Positions 1 to 6,346 of a stretch of 7,834 bases of DNA are shown one piece after another. How positions within the stretch are numbered: position 1 is the stretch's first letter; each line of letters begins with the position of its first letter. Position numbers and translations under genes: made by a program. This DNA comes from Planctomycetaceae bacterium. Its GTDB lineage: Bacteria > Planctomycetota > Planctomycetia > Planctomycetales > Planctomycetaceae. Under the pieces are notes generated by a model. That model made no database searches. It had not been told where the DNA came from and saw only the letters and a program-made list of their open reading frames with translations. Where the stretch lies: assembly GCA_020426425.1 (NCBI GenBank), contig JAGQQB010000171.1, forward strand, positions 1-7,834. The letters are read 5' to 3'.

Positions 1-270
1 CCCCGCTTCCCGCTTGGCGATCGATTCCCGCAGCCGGTTGACATCGACTTCCTGCTGAGCGATCTGCGTGACCGACTTGCGGATTTCCGGCAGCAGTTGG
101 GCGACTTCCTGCCGCGTCCGCTCGATCTCAAATTCGAGCGGCACACCACTGCGTACCTGATCGCGAACCGAACTGACGCCGGTCCAGACATAGCTTCCCA
201 GATCCCGACCGAACAGCAGTCCCCCGAGGACTGTCAGTGCGATCCCGCTCACGACGACTTTCTTGACCAT
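1..270 (-). CDS. Membrane-anchored coiled-coil protein, N-terminal part (runs off the left edge)
   Basis: An open frame reads leftward from an ATG at 270 to the window edge, giving 90 residues with no stop. It begins MVKKVVV and has one hydrophobic segment at about residues 5-20 (VVVSGIALTVLGGLLFG). A charged, heptad-like stretch rich in E, R, Q and L runs from about residue 42 to the edge, with the phrase PLEFEIER. The layout is an N-terminal membrane anchor or uncleaved signal followed by a coiled coil. A GGGAG ribosome binding site sits 8 bases before the ATG (279-283), which supports the start. I associate this arrangement, including the 'FEIER' phrase, with conserved uncharacterised planctomycete proteins, from memory only. 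The function is unknown and the C-terminal part is not visible. Confidence 0.75.
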   Translation of the reverse strand, partial: MVKKVVVSGIALTVLGGLLFGRDLGSYVWTGVSSVRDQVRSGVPLEFEIERTRQEVAQLLPEIRKSVTQIAQQEVDVNRLRESIAKREAG

Positions 271-278
271 TTGAGTGT

Positions 279-283
279 CTCCC
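279..283 (-). promoter_or_regulatory. Ribosome binding site of the coiled-coil membrane protein
   Basis: GGGAG on the minus strand, 8 bases before the ATG at 270. It fixes the start of a gene that is cut by the window edge. Confidence 0.5.
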
Positions 284-747
284 AGAAGATCGCAGGCTCC
301 GCGAATGGCGGGCTGCTGTTACTTGAATGTGTCAGTGCTTCCTGCGACCGACGCCGATGTCGGTGACGTTCCTGACATGCCATTCGTTGCTGGCACGAGG
401 ATCTTGGGAGAATCTTGAATGAATTCCACAACTCCGCCGCAAGTCCTTTTCGAGTAACGAGTAAACACCAACCCTCCTTTACGAATCAGTTCTACCGGCA
501 TGTTGCCGCAGGACCACACCAGCCAGCGCCCACGTGGCCAAATCACAACACGATCTTTGAGCCACGTTCCGCGTGACGACGGCACTCCAGACGTAACCTA
601 TTTGACAGAAGCACGTTACCCACCCAGAGCCGAGTGTCACTGTTTCCTGGCGCGCGATTTTCACTTTGTCAAATCGTTAATCAGAAAAGTTCCAGAGATT
701 TCACGCCGCAGCCTCACCCTGCCGCCAGAACTGAAATACCAATCCCC

Positions 748-754
748 AAGAGGA
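748..754 (+). promoter_or_regulatory. Ribosome binding site deciding the start of the sigma-54 activator
   Basis: AAGAGGA lies 8 bases before the ATG at 763. The open frame extends back to an ATG at 634, but those 43 extra residues look non-coding (SQIVNQKSS-like polar sequence with no domain) and that start has no comparable site. The start at 763 also places the first receiver beta strand (QVVFA) right after the initiator, as expected. Confidence 0.65.
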
Positions 755-762
755 TCCTTGGA

Positions 763-2196
763 ATGGACCAGCCCCAGGTCGTCTTTGCCAGTCCCGATGA
801 AGGGATGTGCCGCACGGTGAACGAGTGCGCCGCGAGCCAGTATTCGTTGCTTTTTGTCTCCGAGTTCCACGATGTCAGCCGCGTTGTCCGCTCGACCGAT
901 CCGGACCTCCTGGTCCTTGATCTGCGCGATGTGCGCGACGGCGGCCACGCCGGTGATCGCCTCATCGAAGACATTCAACTCGACTTCCCCGGAGTTCAAA
1001 TCCTCGTGCTTGCCAGTGAGGATTGCCCTGAGATGCTCGAACGGCGGGCGGCCTGTTCACCGCTCCAGATCCACCGCGGCCACGTCGCGCCTGACGAGAT
1101 GTGTGGACTCATCGTGCCGTTACTACCGCAGGTGGAAACCCCTCCGCCTGCCCCCAAGGCTGAGCTGACGATCTCGCCGACGAAGGACCCATTTGGAGAA
1201 GCGGTCTTCGAAGGAATCACCCGCCGCTTTGAAACACGTTCCCCTCAACTCAAGAAGATGCTCGAGGATCTGGTGATCGCTGCGTCACACGATGTGACCA
1301 TTCTGCTGATCGGTGAGACCGGTTCCGGTAAGACGTTCCTGTCGAGCCTGATTCACGAAATCTCACCGCGCCGCAGCGAACCATTCCTCCACGTCGCCTG
1401 TGGTGCTCTGCCCCGCGAACTGATCGAAAGCGAACTGTTCGGCCACGTGAAAGGCGCCTTCACCAGCGCGCATGCCAACAAGGAAGGCAAGTTCGTCGCC
1501 GCCGGACGGGGTTCGATTCTACTCGACGAAATTGATGTCCTTGGGCCAGAACAGCAGGTGAAGCTGCTGCGCGTGATTGAGACCGGTGAGTTCGAGCCTG
1601 TCGGTTCAAACCAGACTCTCAAATCCCAGGCGCGGCTGATCGTCGCCAGCAACCTGGACTTGCAGCCACTCGTGGAACAGGCGCGATTCCGCCCCGACCT
1701 GTACTACCGCCTTAACATGCTCAAGTTCGAGATCCCGCCCCTCCGCAAACGCAAGGTCGACATCATTCCGCTGGCGAAAGCGTTCATTCAGAAATTCCAG
1801 CAGAAGCACAGCATCAACGTCCACCGCATTGAAGATTCGGTACTCGACGCCCTGCTGAGCTATCCCTGGCCGGGCAACGTCCGCGAACTTGAACACGTGA
1901 TGCAGCGGGCGGTGATCTATTGCCGCAGTGGCGTCCTGACCGTTGATCAGTTGCCGCCACACATTCTAGCGGGGCACGCGGGGCCGACGAATGATCCGAG
2001 CGTCTCACTGGGGCAATCCAAAGGGACCGCGCCGGTCGATGCGACCCTTGGTCAGCAGGTGGCCCTGAGCGAGAAAGAAATCATCGAACAGGCGCTGTTC
2101 AAGAATGGCTTCAGCCGCACGAAAACCGCAAAGGAGCTCGGGATCAGTCGTGTCACGCTGTACAACAAGATGAAGAAGTACGACATGATCCGGTAG
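763..2196 (+). CDS. Sigma-54-dependent transcriptional activator (NtrC family) with degenerate receiver and GAFTSA loop
   Basis: This 477-residue protein is a bacterial enhancer-binding protein that would remodel sigma-54 RNA polymerase using ATP. Residues 1 to about 120 form a receiver-like domain. D53 in LLVLDL aligns with the usual phospho-acceptor, but the N-terminal acidic pair is replaced (FASPDE) and the usual C-terminal Lys-Pro is absent, so phosphorylation is doubtful. The AAA+ domain follows: Walker A GETGSGKT at 184-191, sigma-54 contact loop GAFTSA at 231-236 (consensus GAFTGA), Walker B ILLDE at 252-256, the arginine-finger region RFRPDLYYRL at 308-317 and the sensor-II motif WPGNVREL at 369-376. 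A Fis-type helix-turn-helix closes the protein (about 450-477, TAKELGISRVTLYNKMKKY). Length and order match the NtrC family. No histidine kinase lies next to it, so it looks like an orphan regulator. The targets are unknown. Confidence 0.93.
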   Translation: MDQPQVVFASPDEGMCRTVNECAASQYSLLFVSEFHDVSRVVRSTDPDLLVLDLRDVRDGGHAGDRLIEDIQLDFPGVQILVLASEDCPEMLERRAACSPLQIHRGHVAPDEMCGLIVPLLPQVETPPPAPKAELTISPTKDPFGEAVFEGITRRFETRSPQLKKMLEDLVIAASHDVTILLIGETGSGKTFLSSLIHEISPRRSEPFLHVACGALPRELIESELFGHVKGAFTSAHANKEGKFVAAGRGSILLDEIDVLGPEQQVKLLRVIETGEFEPVGSNQTLKSQARLIVASNLDLQPLVEQARFRPDLYYRLNMLKFEIPPLRKRKVDIIPLAKAFIQKFQQKHSINVHRIEDSVLDALLSYPWPGNVRELEHVMQRAVIYCRSGVLTVDQLPPHILAGHAGPTNDPSVSLGQSKGTAPVDATLGQQVALSEKEIIEQALFKNGFSRTKTAKELGISRVTLYNKMKKYDMIR

Positions 2197-2246
2197 AAGA
2201 CTCGTCACACTGTCGCGCGTGGATGTGCGTGCGCTTCACCAGTGTC

Positions 2247-2267
2247 GCACGATTCTCCAAATCGTGC
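2247..2267. terminator. Perfect 8-bp hairpin in the convergent gap, possible terminator
   Basis: GCACGATT and AATCGTGC form a perfect 8-bp stem around the 5-base loop CTCCA. It lies 50 bases past the stop of the sigma-54 activator and about 110 bases past the stop of the TPR gene on the other strand. No T-run follows on either strand, so it is not a classical intrinsic terminator. It may be a bidirectional end structure or a copy of a dispersed palindrome. Confidence 0.4.
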
Positions 2268-2325
2268 CGGGGCCAGCAGTGACCGGAGAGACATGACAAA
2301 GCTTCCTCGGCGCAGTTGAACTCGA

Positions 2326-2344
2326 TCCGACTCGGAGAGTCGGA
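2326..2344. terminator. Second perfect hairpin (7-bp stem) in the convergent gap
   Basis: TCCGACT and AGTCGGA pair perfectly around the 5-base loop CGGAG. It sits 30 bases beyond the stop codon of the TPR gene on the minus strand, a normal place for a terminator, but there is no T-tract. Both hairpins have 5-base loops and fall in the only convergent gap between two complete genes in the window. Confidence 0.35.
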
Positions 2345-2374
2345 CGACATTCTTGCGGCGAAGGGGCTCCGTGA

Positions 2375-3802
2375 CTACTTCACTTCCGAATCAGTCGACG
2401 CCTCGGCCGCAGCACTTTGCTCCGACTGCACCTGCTTGAGTTCTTCCGCACTTGGGAACCGGGCTGGTTCACGAACTGGCTGCTCAGCTGCGGCTGGGAT
2501 GACCTCGCCGTTACCCAGGCTGGGATCAAAAGAAACCGCCCGCACGTAGTCGGCATCGGCCTCTTCCTTCTCGCCGGCAGCCTTGTGCTCTTCCGAACGC
2601 TTCAGATAAGCTGCGGCGACGTGGGCATCCATGCGGCGCGAGGCTTCGTAGTCGCTGATGGCGGCATCGAGTTGTCCGAGCGCGTGATGTGCGTCACCAC
2701 GCAGGGAGAGCGCCGCCTGAGAGGACTCCAGCTCCAGAGCCGCGTTGCAGCGATCAACCACACCTTTCCAGTCCTGACGGGCGTTCGCCAGTCGCGCCTG
2801 CCCGACCAGCGCGTCCACGCACTTCTCGTTAACCTTCAGGGCATTTTCAAATGACTTGGCCGCCTCCTCAAACTGGCCATCTTCCGTAAGCAGCTCGCCG
2901 CGTGAGGTCCACAATTCCGCATTGCGGGGCGATGCTTTGAGCTTTGCGGCGAGTTGCTGCAAGCCATTGACGCGGGCGATGTGTTCCAGGTCCGCACGAG
3001 ATTCGGACAACCGATCAGCGGCGCGCAGCACATCGGCCCGATGCGCGTAGTATTGCAGATTGCCGCCATCGAGCTCGATCGCTCGCGTGAAGTCGGCTAC
3101 CGCCTTGTCGAAGTCGCCCAACGTCTGGTACGCCCGCCCGCGATTGTTCAAGGCATTCAAATACTTGGGATTCACCTCCAACGCCTTCGTGAATGAAGCG
3201 ATTGCCGCTTCGTGCTGCTCTTGTTGCAGCAGCGCATACCCCCGGTTGTTGTGGGCATCGACATATTTTTCATCGATCCGAATCGCGGCGTCGAACTCCT
3301 TCACCGCCGCGGCAAAGTCCTGACGGGCGATCATCACCAACCCACGATTGTTGTATGGCTGGGGATATTGCAGATCGCGGGCGATTGCGTCGCCAAAATC
3401 TTGATACGCCTGATCATACTGTTTAAGCATCAGGTAGAAGTAACCGCGTGTGTTGTGCAGCTTGGCGTTTTCGGGATCGAGCACGATTGCCTGCGACAGA
3501 TCCTGAATCGCCTGCGGTAGGAGTTTCGCCTCACCCAGAATCGCGCCACGGCGAACATAAGGAGCCGCCTGTTTAGGATGCTGCACGATTGCCACCGAAA
3601 GTGTTTTCACGGCGGCGTTCGCGTCGCCATCGCGGAGCTGCTGCTCAGCTTGCTTGAGCAATTCCTCGAGCGGCTGTGGCGCCACCTGCGAACCAACAGC
3701 AGGCGTTGTCGACTCCTGCTGAGTCGCCTGCGGCGCCGACGTTTCCGAACCACACCCAACGCTCAATCCGAGCAGACACAACACGAGGCTCAATCGTCGC
3801 AT
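2375..3802 (-). CDS. TPR-repeat lipoprotein
   Basis: The product has 475 residues from the ATG at 3802. I chose this start because it gives a lipoprotein signal: MRR, a hydrophobic core and LSVGC with the lipid cysteine at residue 17. The longer open frame (to 4123) would run into the 3' end of the neighbouring gene and lacks domain sense. A Gln/Ser/Thr/Pro linker (18-42) is followed by about ten or eleven tetratricopeptide repeats from 43 to 428. The best are units 114-146, 148-180, 182-214 and 216-248, with NNRG recurring at 151, 185 and 219, exactly 34 residues apart. The units around 250-290 are degenerate. The tail (430-475) is Glu/Ala/Ser-rich. TPR arrays bind other proteins; the anchor places this one at the cell envelope. 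The partner is unknown. It lies 191 bases downstream of, and in the same direction as, the outer-membrane protein gene. No clear ribosome binding site was found. Confidence 0.88.
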   Translation of the reverse strand: MRRLSLVLCLLGLSVGCGSETSAPQATQQESTTPAVGSQVAPQPLEELLKQAEQQLRDGDANAAVKTLSVAIVQHPKQAAPYVRRGAILGEAKLLPQAIQDLSQAIVLDPENAKLHNTRGYFYLMLKQYDQAYQDFGDAIARDLQYPQPYNNRGLVMIARQDFAAAVKEFDAAIRIDEKYVDAHNNRGYALLQQEQHEAAIASFTKALEVNPKYLNALNNRGRAYQTLGDFDKAVADFTRAIELDGGNLQYYAHRADVLRAADRLSESRADLEHIARVNGLQQLAAKLKASPRNAELWTSRGELLTEDGQFEEAAKSFENALKVNEKCVDALVGQARLANARQDWKGVVDRCNAALELESSQAALSLRGDAHHALGQLDAAISDYEASRRMDAHVAAAYLKRSEEHKAAGEKEEADADYVRAVSFDPSLGNGEVIPAAAEQPVREPARFPSAEELKQVQSEQSAAAEASTDSEVK

Positions 3803-3971
3803 GTCAACAATTCCAATCCGTTGGCAAATGTCGCGGTTCGCAGTCGTGGACCATGCACCTCGGGGAAACTCGTATCTCCCGGATCGGCAAGATCCCGTCC
3901 AAACTTTGAGCTCCCGTCCTGAGAGCTTGGGTACTTCTAGCTGGGAAATTTCTTGAAGGTCAACGGCAGTT

Positions 3972-3988
3972 CTGCGGCAGAACCGCAG
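3972..3988 (-). terminator. Hairpin just after the outer-membrane protein gene
   Basis: CTGCGG and CCGCAG pair (6 bp) around a 5-base loop, beginning 5 bases past the stop codon of the minus-strand gene ending at 3994. An overlapping inverted repeat (GTTCTGC/GCAGAAC, 3969-3983) offers a competing fold. There is no T-tract. It could attenuate read-through into the TPR gene downstream, or simply protect the 3' end. Confidence 0.3.
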
Positions 3989-3993
3989 CACCG

Positions 3994-5145
3994 CTAGTAG
4001 CGGAAGCCAACCCGGCCAATAAAGCCGCTGGAGACATCGAATTTCGAGAGTCCCTGCATCTCCACATCGCGGCCGAACACGTAACCCGCCTCCGCAAAGC
4101 TCTGCAACCAGCCAGCATCCCACTTCAGGCCACCCAGCACGCGCCAGTCCTCAAACTGCACGCGAGTAGATCCCAACCCAGGCGCTGGCTGCATTTCGTA
4201 CGCTTCCACATGGTACTCCCCGGTCGCATACAACCAGGTAGCAATTCCCAGTGGCGTGCCAAGAAAGACGCTGACCTTGGGCTTGGGGAAGATCAACTGG
4301 AACTCCCAGAACTGATCTGGATTCCAGATGACCCCGGCGTAAGGAATCACGATGTCGTCTGCCCGATCCCAGTATTGCGCCCCGATCGCCCAGGTCCACT
4401 GCGGTCCCCACGACCAGTACATCACCGCCCGGCCATCAAACATCACCGCATCGCTGGAGAATCCACCATTGAAGTCGGTCCCAACGGTCGGATTGAAAGC
4501 AAACTCATAGCTGAAGCCGCCGACATTGGGAGTCTGCAGCACGAAGTCAACTCCCATGCCAAAGGCCGATCCCGGCAACGCCGGTCCAGCCACCGGCGGC
4601 ATCCCCACGGGCGTGGAATCTGGCCCCTGATAGGAGCGATACGCAAACTGTGGCGCAATCTGGAAGATCCAGTTCCCGGCCCACGGCATCGTCAGGCGTT
4701 TCTCAATGTCGACCGCAAAGATGTCGAGATCCCCCATCGCCGGCGATTGGGAATTGCCATTGGGAAGGAAGGAGACATCGTAGAACGCCCGCCAGCCCAA
4801 CCGATGCGGCTGGGGACCATTCACACCGTACATCATGCCTGGCGCGGCATACGGTGTCACACCGCCTGCCCAAGGGTCGCCGGTGACAGGACCGGGATAC
4901 CCCGGCTGACCGAATGGATTCAATCCGTAGGGAGCCACGGAACCTTGCGCGTAAGGATCCGCCTGATAATAGGTCGTGGTCCCATCGACCGGTGCCGACA
5001 GTACTGGTCCGCTCGCCGCAGCTTCCGCATCTTGTCCCCGCACCACCCAGGGAGTCTCGTGAGTCAGTGCTCGTGCGAATGGGGACGGAGTTTCCTCTGC
5101 GGCCGGAAGCGCGGCAGCCATCACGAGTATGAGTGGGAAAGTCAC
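3994..5145 (-). CDS. Secreted outer-membrane beta-barrel-like protein
   Basis: The product has 383 residues from a GTG at 5145, supported by AAGGA six bases upstream. The N-terminus is a hydrophobic signal-like segment (MTFPLILVMAAALPAA) with probable cleavage after an Ala near residue 16. It unusually lacks a basic residue before the core. Residues 57-110 are rich in Pro, Gly, Tyr and Ala. From about 115 to the end the sequence alternates polar and aromatic or hydrophobic residues in short strands (for example WTWAIGAQYW, FIGRVGFRY) and ends in Tyr, as outer-membrane barrels do. It resembles the planctomycete barrel family I know as DUF6268; this is from memory and not verified. The role is unknown: possibly a pore or surface structural protein. 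A TPR lipoprotein gene follows in the same direction. Confidence 0.78.
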   Translation of the reverse strand: MTFPLILVMAAALPAAEETPSPFARALTHETPWVVRGQDAEAAASGPVLSAPVDGTTTYYQADPYAQGSVAPYGLNPFGQPGYPGPVTGDPWAGGVTPYAAPGMMYGVNGPQPHRLGWRAFYDVSFLPNGNSQSPAMGDLDIFAVDIEKRLTMPWAGNWIFQIAPQFAYRSYQGPDSTPVGMPPVAGPALPGSAFGMGVDFVLQTPNVGGFSYEFAFNPTVGTDFNGGFSSDAVMFDGRAVMYWSWGPQWTWAIGAQYWDRADDIVIPYAGVIWNPDQFWEFQLIFPKPKVSVFLGTPLGIATWLYATGEYHVEAYEMQPAPGLGSTRVQFEDWRVLGGLKWDAGWLQSFAEAGYVFGRDVEMQGLSKFDVSSGFIGRVGFRY

Positions 5146-5151
5146 GGGACG

Positions 5152-5156
5152 TCCTT
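5152..5156 (-). promoter_or_regulatory. Ribosome binding site for the GTG start of the barrel protein
   Basis: AAGGA on the minus strand, six bases before the GTG at 5145. It decides a non-ATG start. No ATG, GTG or TTG lies in frame in the 80 or so bases upstream that I read. Confidence 0.5.
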
Positions 5157-5223
5157 GTCGAATTGCGGGGAGAAAGGTCGCTTTGCAGGCTGATGGAGAG
5201 TCAGCACCACGGTAGGGAGCGGA

Positions 5224-5252
5224 AATGTGTAAAAAATCCGCAAACAGGTCAA
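5224..5252 (-). promoter_or_regulatory. Possible sigma-70-type promoter for the barrel protein gene
   Basis: On the minus strand, TTGACC (5252-5247) is followed after 17 bases by CACATT (5229-5224). The -35 element is near consensus and the -10 element is weak. The site lies about 80 bases before the GTG start at 5145. This is a by-eye match in the divergent region shared with the isomerase gene. I found no equally good site for the rightward gene, although TTTAATACAGAATA near 5322-5335 could supply a -10. Confidence 0.3.
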
Positions 5253-5375
5253 GATCGACTCAAGTCCGCAACAGCACCAGCCGATGCACAGCAACCCACC
5301 CCACAACAGTTTCCCAAACCCTTTAATACAGAATAGACTTACGTCACCCGCACCATCTCCAACCAAGAACCGCCC

Positions 5376-6272
5376 ATGCCCCCACGTCTCTCCGCATTTC
5401 CCAAATGTTATCTCGATGAGATCGCCGGTACGCGGACGATGACCGTCTTTGACTGGATCGAAATGGCCCGCGGACTGCCGGCCGAGGGACTCGAAATGTA
5501 TGACGGGTTCTTCACCAGCCTGGACTCAGACTATCTTGACTCGATTGGCGAAGCGATTCATTCCGCCGGGTTCGAGATGCCCATGCTCTGCTGCTCGCCT
5601 GACTTCACGAATCCATCAGAGGCAGGACGGCAGCGAGCGGTCGAGCGCGAGATCGCAATGATCGGCGTCTGCCGCCGACTTGGTGGCCCTGGGACTGTCT
5701 GCCGTGTGCTGAGCGGTCAGCGTTATCCTGAGGTCGCACGCGAACAGGGTCTCGAATGGGTCGTCGAATGCATCGACGCCTTGCTTCCGGTCGCCCGCGA
5801 GCATGACGTGATCATGGGAATCGAGAACCACTACAAGGATGGGTTCTGGAAGTACCCTGAGTTCGCGCAGAAACAGGATGTGTTCCTTGAACTCCTGGGC
5901 CGGATCGAGGACCAGACGCATTTCGGCGTGCAGTACGATCCTTCGAACGCCATTGTCGCCGGAGATGATCCCGTCGAGTTATTGCGACAAGTCGCTGACC
6001 GCGTCGTCAGCATGCATGCGAGTGATCGATATCTTGCCGAAGGGGCAACGCTCGATGACCTGCGCCAATCCGATGGCACGCTCGGCTACTCCCCGAACCT
6101 GCGTCACGGCGTGACCGGCAAGGGTCTGAACGACTACGACACCATCTTCCGCATCCTGGCCGAGCACAACTACAACGGCTGGATCAGCATCGAAGACGGC
6201 ATGAACGGTCTCGACGAGATGGTCGAGTCACTCAATTTCCTGCGCCGCATGGTCGAGAAGCACTTTGCCTAA
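5376..6272 (+). CDS. Sugar-phosphate isomerase/epimerase-like TIM-barrel protein (xylose isomerase-like, AP endonuclease 2 superfamily)
   Basis: This 298-residue protein has the expected size for a single xylose-isomerase-like TIM barrel. Likely divalent-metal ligands stand at the ends of core strands: E150 in MGIENH, D188 in QYDPSN, H214 in SMHASD and E273 in ISIEDG. This four-ligand pattern is typical of the sugar-phosphate isomerase/epimerase and hydroxypyruvate-isomerase group. The active-site loop after E150 is HYKDGFWKYPEFAQ. No signal peptide is visible, so it should be cytoplasmic. The substrate cannot be told from sequence; planctomycetes carry many paralogues, often for unusual sugars. 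The ATG at 5376 has only a weak AAGA upstream, but starting there keeps the early SAFPKCYLDEI strand, which belongs to the fold. The gene for an ArfB-type hydrolase follows 73 bases later. Confidence 0.87.
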   Translation: MPPRLSAFPKCYLDEIAGTRTMTVFDWIEMARGLPAEGLEMYDGFFTSLDSDYLDSIGEAIHSAGFEMPMLCCSPDFTNPSEAGRQRAVEREIAMIGVCRRLGGPGTVCRVLSGQRYPEVAREQGLEWVVECIDALLPVAREHDVIMGIENHYKDGFWKYPEFAQKQDVFLELLGRIEDQTHFGVQYDPSNAIVAGDDPVELLRQVADRVVSMHASDRYLAEGATLDDLRQSDGTLGYSPNLRHGVTGKGLNDYDTIFRILAEHNYNGWISIEDGMNGLDEMVESLNFLRRMVEKHFA

Positions 6273-6282
6273 GCAGCGCGCC

Positions 6283-6346
6283 CCTCAACGTCTCAACGTC
6301 TCAACGCCTCAACGCCTCAACGCCTCAACGCCTCAACGCCTCAACG
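6283..6346 (+). repeat. Octanucleotide tandem array, eight units of (C/T)CTCAACG
   Basis: Eight head-to-tail 8-bp units fill 6283-6346 with no interruption: unit 1 is CCTCAACG, units 2 and 3 are TCTCAACG, and units 4-8 are CCTCAACG. The only variation is C or T at the first base. The array starts 10 bases after the isomerase stop codon, and its last G is the first base of the likely GTG start of the arfB gene. Because the unit is not a multiple of three, a change in copy number would shift any frame read through it. Confidence 0.97.

Larger units (their letters stand above)
271..762. other. Long divergent spacer, no convincing gene
   Basis: About 490 bases separate the leftward coiled-coil gene from the rightward sigma-54 activator, so promoters for both should lie here. 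I could not pick a convincing -35/-10 pair or a -24/-12 site. A minus-strand frame is open from a GTG at 585 to a TAA at 319-321 (88 residues). A shorter version starts at a GTG at 468 behind an AGGAGG (473-478, spacing 4) and would encode 49 residues beginning MFTRYSKRTC. Neither resembles a family I know, and third-position G+C is not raised, so I do not call it a gene. It would lie upstream of, and in the same direction as, the coiled-coil gene. Confidence 0.6.

Noticed and set aside
391..408. TGGCACG followed by CTTGG, resembling a sigma-54 -24/-12 promoter
   Set aside because: The TT of the -12 half is displaced by about two bases from the strict spacing and the invariant GC is missing (GG is found). 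Spacing is critical for sigma-54.
634..762. N-terminal extension of the sigma-54 activator by 43 codons
   Set aside because: It has no domain character, and AAGAGGA at 748-754 is correctly spaced for the ATG at 763, directly before the receiver fold.
2316..2854. Overlapping plus-strand frames opposite the TPR gene (2316-2549 and 2417-2854)
   Set aside because: They lie across the 3' end of the TPR gene, have no recognisable motifs, and the opposite strand carries a full TPR array.
3803..4123. N-terminal extension of the TPR protein by 107 codons
   Set aside because: It overlaps the 3' end of the barrel gene and has no domain. The ATG at 3802 yields a clean lipoprotein signal with a lipid cysteine at residue 17.
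4210..5193. Plus-strand open frame of 327 codons antisense to the barrel protein gene
   Set aside because: It is full of Arg, Pro, His and Gly without domain pattern. The opposite strand has a coherent signal peptide, barrel strands, a terminal Tyr and a ribosome binding site. Long antisense frames are a normal by-product of G+C-rich codon use.
6265..6345. TTG start and 27-residue extension of ArfB encoded by the octamer array
   Set aside because: The extension has no counterpart in the family and the GTG at 6346 gives the normal length. It is kept only as an alternative in the repeat finding.
6283..6346. CRISPR-like array
   Set aside because: The units are 8 bp, directly abutting, with no spacers, and no cas genes are present.
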